Positions 25,385 to 34,432 are shown, numbered from the stretch's first letter. The stretch is DNA of 64,000 nt from CBDCYS01 sp965226245 (GCA_965226245.1 CBDDCL010000015.1:3534001-3598000), one strand, 5' to 3'. Translations and numbers: made by a program. Notes: generated by a model not told the origin, from the letters alone.

Positions 25385-25528
25385 GCGCTTGGCAAGAGAC
25401 CCACCCAAAGTGAGGGAAAACCGGGGGCTGTTTCCTATTTCCCAGGGGAGACGGGGACTGCTGCCTGACGACCCTCGCCAACTCGCGCCGCGAAACCAGC
25501 CAAGCGAGGATGACTTCTCTTTGTGTTT

Positions 25529-26500
25529 TTAGGGTGCCATGGAAACAATCGCAAAGGATTCTCCAGGATCGCGGTATTCGGCAGTGTAGAAGGGATGCTT
25601 GTGGATGGGGCAACGGAAGAAGCCCTGCTCCCCGGTGGAGTTGAGCCGGACTAGCTTCTTGTCGAGATCCCAGCAGTTGGGACAGAATGGTCCATCTCGC
25701 TTGCCGTCCCTAGGCCTCCAGTAGACTGATTCTTCGAAGACGAGCTCCTGCTGGATCTGCGAGGTTCGCTCAAGATGACGGATGGTTTCCTTCAGATCAC
25801 GGATTTCGTCCTGTTGCTTCTCGTGTACGCCCTGTAACTGGAAGATGAGTGATTGGAGCTCGATGACTCGCTTGTTCAGGTCAGCGTTGTTGGCACCTTT
25901 GGCGATGGCGGTGATACTCTTGGAAGCAGTGCTGAGTGCGGTGATGATTTCAAGCGGTGTCACCTGAATTATGCACAGATTCGCTTTGCGAGTGCGGCTG
26001 CGTTCGTAGCGGCTTGACGGCCGTCGTAAGGTGGGAGCTCGGCAACTGGTCTTTTGGCTTCTCCGTCCCCGGTTTCCCCTCCCGCCCAGAATCCGCGTCG
26101 GCAAAACCCCGCTCCGAAGTGGCGTGTTTCCAGTACGTTGCGGCCAGTGCATAAAATTTTATGCATAGCGCATAGCCAGGCTCTCAGATCAACGCCCTCT
26201 CGACTACCGGCGGCAAGCCGCCGTAGGGAGTCGGCTTCCTGCCGCGGAAGTTGTCAAGGCGTGGATGCCCCGATTTTATTGGGCTGCGAGACCGTCACGG
26301 CTGGGCCTTGTTTGACGGCCCTTTGGGAGCTATGCTGTTTTCGCTTGGTAACCATTTGGGTGACCTCCTTTGGGTTGGCTGGTGAAGCTGGAATCTTTGC
26401 CAGCCTACCTTTTTACCCCATGTTTTCGGGCGTTCCCCAATGGTCCCTTGCGGCTCAGCCCTCCTCAGGTGCACCCCGCAATGCATAATTCAGGTGTCAT
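25529..26500 (-). pseudogene. Coiled-coil/zinc-ribbon protein gene interrupted after codon 2 by the 532-bp element
   Basis: The start codon lies at 26500-26498, followed by ACA. The element (25963-26494) then separates it from the rest at 25957-25529. Removing the element and one TGTCA copy gives MTPLEIITALSTASKSI and onward, 144 residues in one frame. The product has a central coiled coil (LNKRVIELQSLIFQLQGVHE, then RDLKETIRHLERTS) and a C-terminal zinc-ribbon-like part (FCPNCWDLDKK and FRCPIHKHP). I do not recognise a family. In its present state translation runs from the ATG into the element, so the gene is probably inactive. Confidence 0.8.
25963..26494 (+). mobile_element. 532-bp non-autonomous element, copy 2
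   Basis: Same ends and length as the copy at 15524-16055, in the same orientation, with its own target duplication TGTCA (25958-25962 and 26495-26499). Relative to the interrupted gene it points the opposite way from the other two copies. The internal 33-codon ORF is at 26254-26355 on the minus strand. Confidence 0.93.
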
Positions 26501-26607
26501 ATAAGGCAGGATTGTCTAAATCATTCTAGCAGCCTCTCGCAAGGGGTCTGAGAACATTTCACGGGTCCTGTGTTCCGATGACACGCGACCTGTTACGTGT
26601 GTCTAAG

Positions 26608-26860
26608 CCCTAGCCCAAAATCAGCCAGCCAGACCATCACAAATCAACCCCCGCCACGGCAAACCCGCCCCCCTCCGGAACCCGTACCCAAAATGAAAAA
26701 ACGAACCCAAACCGCCGCCTCACCCCCAAAATCCCCAAAAACGAAAAAACGAACCCAATTCTCCCAGCCCCTCGCCGGCCCCACCGCCAACCCACCCTCA
26801 CCGCTTGAAACCACAAGAAACCCCCAAACTGACAAAACCGCCCAACTCAGTCACGAACTT
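26608..26860 (+). other. Guanine-poor, C/A-rich tract
   Basis: About 250 bp almost free of G on the plus strand, with repeated AAAAAACGAACCCAA-like words (near 26696, 26746). No credible gene. The gap 26501-26976 holds only this tract and AT-rich sequence next to transposase relics. Confidence 0.55.
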
Positions 26861-26976
26861 TGAAAAAAAAGCTTAACCCAATATCCGCAAGGGTTTGGAG
26901 CCCCAATACCCCTGGCTAACCCCGGATAAGCACCACCCGCCTTGTACCATGAATACAGAGGAGCAACAAATGGCCA

Positions 26977-27225
26977 CTCCTGGCGCCGTGCCGCTTTTCA
27001 AGCGAGGAAACGATCTGGGCAGCAGCCGACTTGCTCCAAGCCTGGGTGCGTCAATACGGCGTTTCGAAGGCTCTGTACTGCGATTGGAAAAACATCTACA
27101 AGCGCAAGCCGGCGTCGCGGAAAGCCATCGAAGGCATCGAGCCCGAGACCCAGTTCGGCCGCATGTGCGCGACGCTCGGCATTGGCATCATCGCGGCATC
27201 GTCGCCTCAGCCAAAGGCCGGGTGA
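26977..27225 (+). pseudogene. Fragment of an ISNCY-like transposase
   Basis: Reads PCRFSSEETIWAAADLLQAW, VRQYGVSKALYCDWKNIYKR, EGIEPETQFGRMCATLGIGI and IAASSPQPK. This is closely related to the middle of the intact transposase encoded at 61540-62805 (same catalytic aspartate in YCDWKN). Both the N- and C-terminal parts are missing and the frame stops at 27223-27225, just before the catalytic glutamate. It is a decayed relic, diverged from the intact copy. Confidence 0.85.
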
Positions 27226-27234
27226 GCGTCATGA

Positions 27235-27481
27235 CGGCACCCAATAACTTCCCGTGGCTTGACGAGCTTCCGTCCGCAACGATTGGGGGGACTCTAAAGC
27301 CAATCCAGATAAGGTTGTCTTCGAACGAGGGCTTCTCGATGACGGAACCGGCGGCGATCCCGGTCCCATTCGGCCCGCGGAACCGCAGCCAGTCTTCTGC
27401 CTGCAGCGTGGCACCGGTTGCCATCGCTAAAACAATCAGCAAGCGGTGAAGTACTGTGTCAATCTCGGTGAACAACGGCAC
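27235..27481 (-). pseudogene. Truncated N-terminus of a PQQ-like beta-propeller (quinoprotein-type) secreted protein
   Basis: A signal-peptide-like start (RLLIVLAMATGATLQA) is followed by EDWLRFRGPNGTGIAAGSVI, the WxxFRGPNGxG opening of secreted PQQ-repeat beta-propeller proteins abundant in Acidobacteria and Planctomycetes. Such proteins run to 400 residues or more. This frame departs from the family after about 75 residues where the transposase fragment begins, so insertion and deletion have removed the rest. Confidence 0.6.
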
Positions 27482-27575
27482 GCGAGGCTCGTCTCTTTGC
27501 GGGCTCGAGTACGTTTGCGGCCTCCGTCAGTGGTTTGTGTCGTTATGGCGAGGCTGATCATACACCCGTCACAAG

Positions 27576-28475
27576 TCATTTTGATTTGATGTGAGTGTCA
27601 AGAAATGTGGTCAATAAACGAGTGCGCCTTCCTTCATAGTATACTCCAAACTCTTTCCCGCCATGGCCTGCTCCATGAACCACTACGAATTGAACTGGCA
27701 GACCATACTTCTTATATTTCCCGTGTAGCTCGTGGGCCTGGTTGATCGGCATCTGCGGGTCCTGATCTCCGTGGAGCAGGAGGAGGGCAGGGTCCGTCTT
27801 ATCCACATGAAACAAGGGACTAGCGAGCGCGGCAAGCTCAGGCCTGTCTTCCGGCTGCGCGCCCAACAGCAGTTCTAGCGCTGGAATGCGCACGCGGAGG
27901 CCGCGAGGCGTTGATTGCGGCAGAATCGTCAGGAGATTACCGGCCCCGAAGAAAGATACAATCGCATGCACGTCTGACGACTCGTCGAGATGCTCGCCCA
28001 CGCGGCCTTCCAGCCGTTCGTGGCCGTTCGTGACGCCGACGAGCGCCGCCAAATGCCCTCCCGCTGAAGTGCCTGCAATGGCTAATCGTTGCGCATTGTA
28101 TCCATAATCTTGCTGCTTGGCCCTCAGAAACCTAATCGCGGCCTTGAGGTCGTGGATTTGGGCGGGAAATCGAGCGGCCGGAGAGAGCCGATAATCGGCG
28201 CTGGCGACAGCGAAGCCGTTGCGCACGAGACCGGTCAACGGCATGCTCTGTTTGCTGCCGGATCGCCAAGCGCCACCATGAACGAAGACCACTAAAGGCG
28301 CCGGGCGGGTCCGATCACTCGGCAGGTAGAGGTCGAGCAGGAGGCTGTGGCCGTCCACCTTCGCGTAGGGAATGTCGGTCAACTTCTGAAACGGTTGGTT
28401 TTCAGCGGCGCTGAGCGTTACAGTTGCCGCGAGGCACAACAATAGAGGCAAACAGCGATTCACACCTTGACTCAT
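27576..28475 (-). CDS. Secreted alpha/beta-hydrolase (BD-FAE/carboxylesterase type)
   Basis: About 299 residues with a signal peptide (LPLLLCLAATVTLSAAEN). Esterase motifs: VVFVHGGAWRSGSKQ (oxyanion HGG), IAGTSAGGHLAAL (nucleophile serine in GTSAGG), LLLLHGDQDPQMP (aspartate), and VHGAGHGG (histidine). LDLYLPSDR opens the fold as in DUF/acetyl-esterase relatives. It probably de-esterifies a small or carbohydrate-bound ester outside the cytoplasm. ATG 28475 is chosen to place the signal peptide at the N-terminus. It lies alone between two transposase relics. Confidence 0.86.
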   Translation of the reverse strand: MSQGVNRCLPLLLCLAATVTLSAAENQPFQKLTDIPYAKVDGHSLLLDLYLPSDRTRPAPLVVFVHGGAWRSGSKQSMPLTGLVRNGFAVASADYRLSPAARFPAQIHDLKAAIRFLRAKQQDYGYNAQRLAIAGTSAGGHLAALVGVTNGHERLEGRVGEHLDESSDVHAIVSFFGAGNLLTILPQSTPRGLRVRIPALELLLGAQPEDRPELAALASPLFHVDKTDPALLLLHGDQDPQMPINQAHELHGKYKKYGLPVQFVVVHGAGHGGKEFGVYYEGRRTRLLTTFLDTHIKSK

Positions 28476-28592
28476 CGCGAATCCTCGGTCTTCCTGGCGC
28501 ATGAGTGTAGAGAGGCAAGGCCCTCCCCGCGCCGACGCCACAAGGAAGCATGCACGATCTAAGCCAGGATTTCCATTTTGGCCCTGGCACGG

Positions 28593-28865
28593 CTACAGTA
28601 TACACCCGCGCCGCTCCGAACAGCACGTCCTTTCACGCTGAACCCTGCATATCACCTCTGCCGGTAGCCGCCGCCAGAGGTTGCCCAGGTTGTAGTGGCG
28701 CGAATCGGCCAGATGTTGCTCGATCAGTTCTCCGAGCCCGAGGCGTTCGTCCAGTTCGCGAACCAGAATCAGGCCACCGTCTGAGGTGACGCGCGATCCC
28801 TGGAAATCGACCTTCAATAATCCGTTGAAAGTTAGCTGAAACGGCTTTCGTTCTTTTTCACCCAT
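28593..28865 (-). pseudogene. IS1380-family transposase remnant
   Basis: The N-terminus MGEKERKPFQLTFNGLLKVD, SRVTSDGGLILVRELDERLG and LGELIEQHLADSR matches IS1380-family transposases (DDE group 1), which open with a T/S-S-D-G/A-G strand. Directly after it comes HYNLGNLWRRLP, like a motif from near the C-terminus of those proteins. An internal deletion has therefore removed most of the catalytic core. No inverted repeat is visible around it. This is the only trace of an IS1380-type transposase in the window. Confidence 0.75.
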
Positions 28866-29098
28866 TGGGTGTTGACCTCCATGGCATCCTGACTGGGCTT
28901 GATCCCCTGTCAATAAAGACGCTGAAGGCCGCTACAAGGTCGGGATGTCAAACAGCAAATTGAAAATACGGGCTAGAATGGGCTGACGACGACAGTGTAT
29001 AATCCAGGTTCGGCGGGTTCGCGGATTCCCCGCCCTGACCGTGTCTGGGGGCGCGGTATCGGCGCAGGCAGCCGAGCAAGTGATTAAGGAGATGTCCT

Positions 29099-30145
29099 AT
29101 GAGCCATCGACTTCTCAGGTCAATCGGTATTCTGGCGCTCGTGCTCGCGGCGGCGTTGCTGGCGCCGGTACCTGTGGTCGGCCAGGCCACGTCGTCCGAG
29201 GCGAAGACCTGGACTGCACCACGTACACCGGACGGCCAGCCGGACCTGCAGGGAATATGGACGAGCGCCACCTTCACCCCCTTGGAACGACCCGCGCACC
29301 TTGCCGGGAAGGAGTTTTTTACGGAAGAGGAAGCGGCTGAGCTGAGGCAGCTTTTTACCGCTGAGGGGGTCGACCCGCTGGCGAGGAGCGCTATCAATGA
29401 AGAGGATGAAGAGCAGAGACGTAAACGGCTTCGTCAGTCCAAAGAGAGCATCCATTACGACAATGCGATCTGGCTGGCCACGACGCGGCCAAAAGGTCTA
29501 TCGAGCAGGAGAACGTCGCTGATTGTGGATCCGCCGGATGGGAGAATTCCTCCCTTGACGCCGGAAGCGCAAAAGCGAGAGGCGGACCGTACAGCAGCGA
29601 GGAGCTTCGACAGCCACGAGACCCGGCCCTTGGCCGAGCGTTGCATCGTGTGGCGGCACGAGGGATCGCCAATGCTGCCCCCGGCCTACAACGATATTCT
29701 CCAGATTTTCCAGGCTCCAGGATACGTCGCGGTTCTCCAGGAGATGAGTAACAACGGCGTTCGCATCATCCCCCTAGACGGGAGGCCGCATCTCCCGCCA
29801 AACATCCGCCAGTTTCCTGGGGACTCGCGTGGCCGTTGGGAGGGCGATACGCTGGTCGTCGACACCACGAATTTCACCGACAAGACTCACTTCAGAGGAT
29901 CGAGCGAGGCCTTGCATGTGGTCGAACGCTTCACGCGCGCCGACGCTGACACGATCCTCTACGAATTCACTGTCGAAGATCCGACGTCCTGGACGCAACC
30001 CTGGAGCGCCGAGTTTCCGCTGATGAAGACTGCGGGTCCGCTCTACGAGTACGCGTGTCACGAGGGCAATTATGACTTGCCGAACATCCTCCGTGTCGCT
30101 CGTAACCTAGAGAAGGCAGCGGAAGCGGCCGCGAAGACGAGGTGA
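29099..30145 (+). CDS. Secreted protein of unknown function, PDGQPDLQGIW type
   Basis: 348 residues with a signal peptide (LLRSIGILALVLAAALLAPV), SD GGAGAT before ATG 29099, then APRTPDGQPDLQGIWTSATF. Further conserved-looking parts: RCIVWRHEGSPMLPPAYND, GYVAVLQEMSNNGVRIIPLD, GDSRGRWEGDTLVVDTTNFT and YACHEGNYDL. Proteins with this RWEGDTLVVDT signature are very numerous in Acidobacteria and some proteobacteria, are exported, and have no established function that I can name. No enzyme motif is visible. Confidence 0.8.
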   Translation: MSHRLLRSIGILALVLAAALLAPVPVVGQATSSEAKTWTAPRTPDGQPDLQGIWTSATFTPLERPAHLAGKEFFTEEEAAELRQLFTAEGVDPLARSAINEEDEEQRRKRLRQSKESIHYDNAIWLATTRPKGLSSRRTSLIVDPPDGRIPPLTPEAQKREADRTAARSFDSHETRPLAERCIVWRHEGSPMLPPAYNDILQIFQAPGYVAVLQEMSNNGVRIIPLDGRPHLPPNIRQFPGDSRGRWEGDTLVVDTTNFTDKTHFRGSSEALHVVERFTRADADTILYEFTVEDPTSWTQPWSAEFPLMKTAGPLYEYACHEGNYDLPNILRVARNLEKAAEAAAKTR

Positions 30146-30176
30146 GCCGGCCCACGGTACGATCAGTCAGGCCCAA

Positions 30177-30222
30177 GTAATCCGCGACAGACGCGGATGG
30201 ACAGGTTACTCCATCTTCTCTA
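30177..30222 (+). repeat. 46-bp direct repeat, left copy
   Basis: Differs from 31590-31635 by one base. Contains the hairpin TCCGCG-ACAGA-CGCGGA and then TGGACAGGTTACTCCATCTT. It lies 32 bp after the secreted-protein gene and before the two decarboxylase genes. Confidence 0.85.
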
Positions 30223-30383
30223 TCCATCGTCAGAGGCCCTTCTCATCGAATGACAACCGCAACTCGCGTCTCGGTCCCGGAGCCGCCGGGATACTAATGT
30301 CAAATCGGCTTGGGCCCAACGATCCGGCCCCAACAGCGCAGGCAAGCCGTCCAGCCATCTCCCAAAGTCGCAGTACCGAAATA

Positions 30384-30941
30384 ATGCATCAATCAGACGA
30401 ACGCAAGGTGATGCCCTCGACGGCTAACGACTGGTCGCACGACGTATTCAATGTCATGAAAGACAACAACATACGACAGGTGGCGACAGTGCCAGATGGC
30501 GGCTTGACGTCGTTACTGCGGCTATGTGAAGCCGACGGGGACATCAATGTAGTGACGCTCACCACCGAGGAGGAAGGGGTCGCGTTCGTTTGCGGCGCTT
30601 GGCTCGGCGGGCAGCGCGCGACGCTGTTCATGCAAAGCAGTGGAGTTGGGAACTGCATCAACATGCTGTCTTTGCCCAATACCTGTCGCATTCCGTGTTT
30701 GATGCTCGTAACCATGCGCGGAGAATGGAAGGAGTTCAATCCCTGGCAGATACCGATGGGGCGTGCCGTACCCACGGTTCTCGAGGAGCTGGGGGTGACC
30801 GTACACCGTCCCGCCGCTGGCGCTGACATCGGGCCCACGTTCGAGAGGACGGCAAATCTTGCCTACAACTCGGGCTTGAGCGCGGTGGTGGTCGTCAGTC
30901 AACAGATTGTTGGCGCCAAGAACTTCGACGAGCGGCATTGA
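30384..30941 (+). CDS. ThDP-dependent decarboxylase, alpha (PYR-domain) subunit; sulfopyruvate/phosphonopyruvate decarboxylase-like
   Basis: About 185 residues forming the pyrimidine-binding half of a thiamin-diphosphate enzyme: IRQVATVPDGGLTSLLRL, VVTLTTEEEGVAFVCGAWLG (the glutamate that activates ThDP lies here), RATLFMQSSGVGNCINMLS and CLMLVTMRGEWKEFNPWQ. This follows ComD-type sulfopyruvate decarboxylase alpha chains. The partner beta subunit starts 4 bp after the stop. ATG 30384 is a reasonable start; 30297 and 30411 are alternatives. The exact 2-oxo acid cannot be told from the sequence; no coenzyme M genes are near. Confidence 0.82.
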   Translation: MHQSDERKVMPSTANDWSHDVFNVMKDNNIRQVATVPDGGLTSLLRLCEADGDINVVTLTTEEEGVAFVCGAWLGGQRATLFMQSSGVGNCINMLSLPNTCRIPCLMLVTMRGEWKEFNPWQIPMGRAVPTVLEELGVTVHRPAAGADIGPTFERTANLAYNSGLSAVVVVSQQIVGAKNFDERH

Positions 30942-30944
30942 ATC

Positions 30945-31529
30945 ATGGTCAGAGACAAACAGCTCAATCGGCGGGACCTTGTCGCCGAGCTGGTGCGGCA
31001 GCGCGGCCAGGCCGCGATCATCACCGGACTTGGTAGTCCTACCTACGACTGTGCCGCTGCGGGCGATTCATCGCTTAACTTCTATCTCTGGGGCGGGATG
31101 GGAGGTGCGGCAATGCTGGGGTTTGGGGTGGCGCTGGCCAAGCCGGACCGCCGCGTCGTCGTGCTCACCACTGACGGTGAGATCCTCATGGGCGTGGGAA
31201 GCTTCGCGACCATAGCCTCTCAACAGCCCCGCAACCTCGCCATCCTCGTGCTCGACAATGAGGCCTTCGGGGAGACGGGCTCTCAGCCCGGCCTGACCAG
31301 CTTCGGGGTTGACATTGCCGCCATGGCGGCCGGAGCGGGGATCAAGCGTGCTATGACCGTCCGTACCCCTCAGGAGCGGGAGGCGTTACTCCGTGCAGTG
31401 TTACATGACGAAGGGCCCGTGGTGGCCGTGGCCAAAGTCGAGTTGAGTGATGATCCGGTAGCTCTGCCGTCACGGGACGGGGAATCTCTTCACTATCGGT
31501 TCCGGGAGGCCGTGATGAGCGCCTCCTAG
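30945..31529 (+). CDS. ThDP-dependent decarboxylase, beta (PP-domain) subunit
   Basis: 194 residues carrying the diphosphate-binding half: LWGGMGGAAMLGFGVALAKP and the metal/ThDP motif VVVLTTDGEILMGVGSFATI through ILVLDNEAFGE, the classic GDG-x(24-27)-N region with TDG in place of GDG. TGLGSPTYDCAAAG opens the fold as in ComE/phosphonopyruvate decarboxylase beta chains. Together with the upstream alpha gene it should form an alpha-beta heteromer that decarboxylates a 2-oxo acid. The two genes are bracketed by 46-bp direct repeats, as if the pair were one cassette. Confidence 0.85.
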   Translation: MVRDKQLNRRDLVAELVRQRGQAAIITGLGSPTYDCAAAGDSSLNFYLWGGMGGAAMLGFGVALAKPDRRVVVLTTDGEILMGVGSFATIASQQPRNLAILVLDNEAFGETGSQPGLTSFGVDIAAMAAGAGIKRAMTVRTPQEREALLRAVLHDEGPVVAVAKVELSDDPVALPSRDGESLHYRFREAVMSAS

Positions 31530-31589
31530 TCGGAATGACAGCAACCTCCGCATAGGTGCGGCTCTGCGCATCTGTTCTCACGTTAAAGC

Positions 31590-31635
31590 GTAATCCGCGA
31601 CAGACGCGGATGGACAGGTCACTCCATCTTCTCTA
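31590..31635 (+). repeat. 46-bp direct repeat, right copy
   Basis: Same as 30177-30222 apart from C for T in GGACAGGTCACTCC. It sits 60 bp after the beta-subunit gene. The remainder of the gap to 32036 is AT-richer and shows no gene. Confidence 0.85.
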
Positions 31636-32036
31636 ACCTTGCGGGATTTCCCACTCAAGAGACGAGCGCTGGCTGCATATTCACTGCGTCGCTGTGCTTC
31701 CGTCCTCCGACCGCGCCCCGTCGCGGATCCCGCCCTTGTACCTCTCAGTTTAGTGCTTGAGGCAGGGTCCGGTGGCTCACTTCACGACTTGTGTTCAGAA
31801 TAGTGTTTAAAAAGCGCCTCAGACCGGTCAACAAGCGTGTTTAACACCTATAAACATTGAATGAAATCAATCACATAGCTCTTGAGCATCGAATTAGAAG
31901 GCAGGTGTTCGAACGTTGCTCGAAGGCTAGCAGCAGCGAAAGCGCCTTGACTAGCGCACCCACGCGCGTCGTCACTGTCCGATGATTTACAGACCCCGCG
32001 CCGTTATGTCCCGCGAGAGCCTCGTCCCCGGCTCGA

Positions 32037-33260
32037 TCATCCCAGCCGAAGCTGATTCGCGCGAATCTTGTCTTCCGGAACCGTGATACCGAGGCCGGGT
32101 TTGTCGGGCACCGTCACGGTCACGCCCTTCATGTCGATCCCGTCCACCATCATGTCAGTGAGGAATTGCGGGCCGTTTAATTCTGGAGGCAATAAAAGAT
32201 CGAGAGTGGAGTAAAGATGAATGGCCGCCATGAAGCTGACGCCGGCATCGGTCAAGCCGCTGCCGAGCAGCCCGATACCGTTTGCCTCGGCCACGATCGC
32301 GCTCTTCTGGCAGTTCATCACACCGGCGCTTTTGGGCACCTTGAGCACAACCAGATCAGCAGCGTCCAGACGCGCCATGCGGGCGACATCATAGGAGGAG
32401 AAGCAGCCTTCGTCAATCGCCAGCGGGTAGGGGCTCTTTTCACGGGCGCGCCGCAAGCCGAGCCAATCCTCGCTTCGCACAGGCTGCTCGAAACAGCGAA
32501 TGTTGTCGAACTGAGTCAGCGCCCGGAAGAAACGCGCCAGAGCAATGGGCTGGTAAGACTGGTTGGCGTCGAGCCAAATAACAGCATCGGGCCGGGCTTC
32601 GGAAATGGCTCTTAGCCGCGCGATGTCTTTATCGGCATCGCCCGAGACCTTGACCTTGAAGCACCAGCAAGCGGGCCAGCGCTTGACCTCGTCCGCCATG
32701 GCCGCCGGTTCGTCGATGCTCACCGCGTAGCACAGGTCGATCGTGTCATGAACCTTGCCGCCGAGCAAAGCGTGAAGGGGCAGGCCCGTGATTTTGCCCG
32801 CCAAGTCAAGAAAAGCGATTTCGAGCGCGCTCTTCGCAAAGGGAGCCCCGTTGCTGACGGCCGGGCGGACCTTGACGTCCATTTCCTTCCTCAGCGCGTT
32901 CAGCTCGAAAGGCGTCTTGTCGATCGCCAGCGGAGCCAGGTGGTGCCGCAGCGTTCCAGTCACCGCCTCAACGGTTTCGTAACTCCAGGCCGGAACCGTA
33001 TTCGTCGCTCCCCAGCCGACCAATCCATCAGCGGTTTCCGCTCGCACGAAGACGTGCTGGCCGGGGATTCCCTTGCCGCCGACTTTCCCAACGCCGATAT
33101 TGAATTCGGACTGGAACTCAACGGCGGTCGGCAATACTTCGATCTTCTTGATGCGAGCCCCTTTCGAGGTGCTGGCGGACGCATGCTTTGTCAGTCCGGC
33201 CGCGAGAACCAAGCCGCCGCCGGCGAACGCTTGTGTAAAGCCCCTTCGATTAGTTTTCAT
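32037..33260 (-). CDS. Enolase-superfamily (mandelate racemase/muconate lactonizing-like) enzyme with Tat signal
   Basis: About 407 residues. A twin-arginine leader TNRRGFTQAFAGGGLVLAAG begins at residue 3, so the folded enzyme is exported. The barrel carries CFKVKVSGD (K-x-K), VIWLDANQSY, IRCFEQPV and LAIDEGCFSS as the three metal ligands in order D, E, D/E, and VLKVPKSAGV with a second lysine; both general-base lysine positions seem kept. Such enzymes abstract a proton next to a carboxylate (racemisation, epimerisation or dehydration); the substrate is unknown. ATG 33260 places the RR motif correctly; an upstream ATG at 33341 would add 27 non-signal residues. Confidence 0.87.
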   Translation of the reverse strand: MKTNRRGFTQAFAGGGLVLAAGLTKHASASTSKGARIKKIEVLPTAVEFQSEFNIGVGKVGGKGIPGQHVFVRAETADGLVGWGATNTVPAWSYETVEAVTGTLRHHLAPLAIDKTPFELNALRKEMDVKVRPAVSNGAPFAKSALEIAFLDLAGKITGLPLHALLGGKVHDTIDLCYAVSIDEPAAMADEVKRWPACWCFKVKVSGDADKDIARLRAISEARPDAVIWLDANQSYQPIALARFFRALTQFDNIRCFEQPVRSEDWLGLRRAREKSPYPLAIDEGCFSSYDVARMARLDAADLVVLKVPKSAGVMNCQKSAIVAEANGIGLLGSGLTDAGVSFMAAIHLYSTLDLLLPPELNGPQFLTDMMVDGIDMKGVTVTVPDKPGLGITVPEDKIRANQLRLG

Positions 33261-33547
33261 GATGGGATACTCCCGTGCGAAAGAAGGTCGAGACGTGTGC
33301 GGCTTTTCCCAAATCGGGAAGTCGGGGTCATTAGGTAACACTCGCGGGTGACGCGCGCGTCAATCAAAGTCCCGACTGAAGCAGCGACTCTGACATTACC
33401 TTATCTGATTCGTGCTGAAGGTTGGGGCAGGAGATGCCCGAACCCCTTGCTGCCCGGCTCGCGTTTTCTTATGCGGTTCGGCGCTTTGAACGAAACCGCT
33501 CCAGAGACCGGGTTCTTGAGAGTTGGGTTGGGCGCGTAAGAAACGAG

Positions 33548-34432
33548 TCAGCGTTCGGCCCGCGCCAAAATCGCCGCCCCGTTCCCCGACGAGATCGAAG
33601 ACACGACCGAAGCTGTCGTCGTCGTCCTGTCGGATGGCGAAGCGCGTCTGGGTTCAACCACTCGCATGCCCGACGAGGTGAACAACACCCGGCGCACCTG
33701 CCCGCGCGGCCCGATGGAGGGCATGGGCCTGCCGTTCAATACGATGGATAGTCCGCCCGCGTTTCCCACCAGCAACTGGACTGATTCGTCCGCCTCAATT
33801 GAGCTTTGGTCGCCGCGCCGGAACGTTTTCTCCCAAACCCGTTTGCCATCGGCCGTGGCACGGACCCAAACCTTTTCGATCACCCGCAGGTTCACTTGAA
33901 TTCCCGCGTCGCGGGCGCCGTCATTAGAGGGAGGGCCTGTCGACGCCAGCGATGTTTCACTTAAGCTTTGTCGGGCCGCTTCCAAACCGCCGTCAGCGCC
34001 ACTTTCGACCGGCCAAGCCCAGTAAACCGTTGTTCCCAACAGCAAGGCCAGGCACGCACAGAGTACACTTGTCACTAGCAGGCGGTTGCGGCGATAGAGT
34101 TCCGTAACGTCTTCGGCGAACTCGGCTGGGTCGACCGGAATCTTGATTCTCGGCTTGCTCGGCTCGATGCCGAAATGTTCCTCCAGGTCGAGTTCTTGCG
34201 GGGGTGATAGCCGTTGGAATTCAGTGACTGTCCGTTCTTCATCCAGCCCAACGGCTTGCGCGTATTGCTGGACAAAGCTAGTTCTGAAAACGCCTCCTGG
34301 TAGCTGATCGAAGCGCTCGTGCTCGATTGCCTCGAGCAGACGCACGCCAATTCGAGTCGCTCTTGACACCTCTTCGAGTGAGATTCCACGCGACTCCCGT
34401 GCGCACCTAAGGTCTTCGCCGAAGTTTTGCAT
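33548..34432 (-). CDS. RodZ-like protein: cytoplasmic HTH, one membrane helix, DUF4115-type C-terminus
   Basis: 294 residues. Residues 1-75 form an Xre/HTH_25 domain (FGEDLRCARESRGISLEEVS, RIGVRLLEAIEHERFDQLPG, FVQQYAQAVGLD). A single helix LLVTSVLCACLALLLGTTVY follows near residue 125. The periplasmic part contains VNLRVIEKVWVRATADGKRV, the DUF4115 beta-domain pattern. RodZ links MreB to the cell-wall elongation machinery. The last 40 residues are a low-complexity S/T-rich tail. It diverges from the glycosyltransferase operon beginning at 34536. Confidence 0.85.
   Translation of the reverse strand: MQNFGEDLRCARESRGISLEEVSRATRIGVRLLEAIEHERFDQLPGGVFRTSFVQQYAQAVGLDEERTVTEFQRLSPPQELDLEEHFGIEPSKPRIKIPVDPAEFAEDVTELYRRNRLLVTSVLCACLALLLGTTVYWAWPVESGADGGLEAARQSLSETSLASTGPPSNDGARDAGIQVNLRVIEKVWVRATADGKRVWEKTFRRGDQSSIEADESVQLLVGNAGGLSIVLNGRPMPSIGPRGQVRRVLFTSSGMRVVEPRRASPSDRTTTTASVVSSISSGNGAAILARAER

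Noticed and set aside
24377..25408. Long antisense frames through the TPR region.
   Set aside because: They are GC-rich mirror frames of a repetitive gene with arginine-rich low-complexity products.
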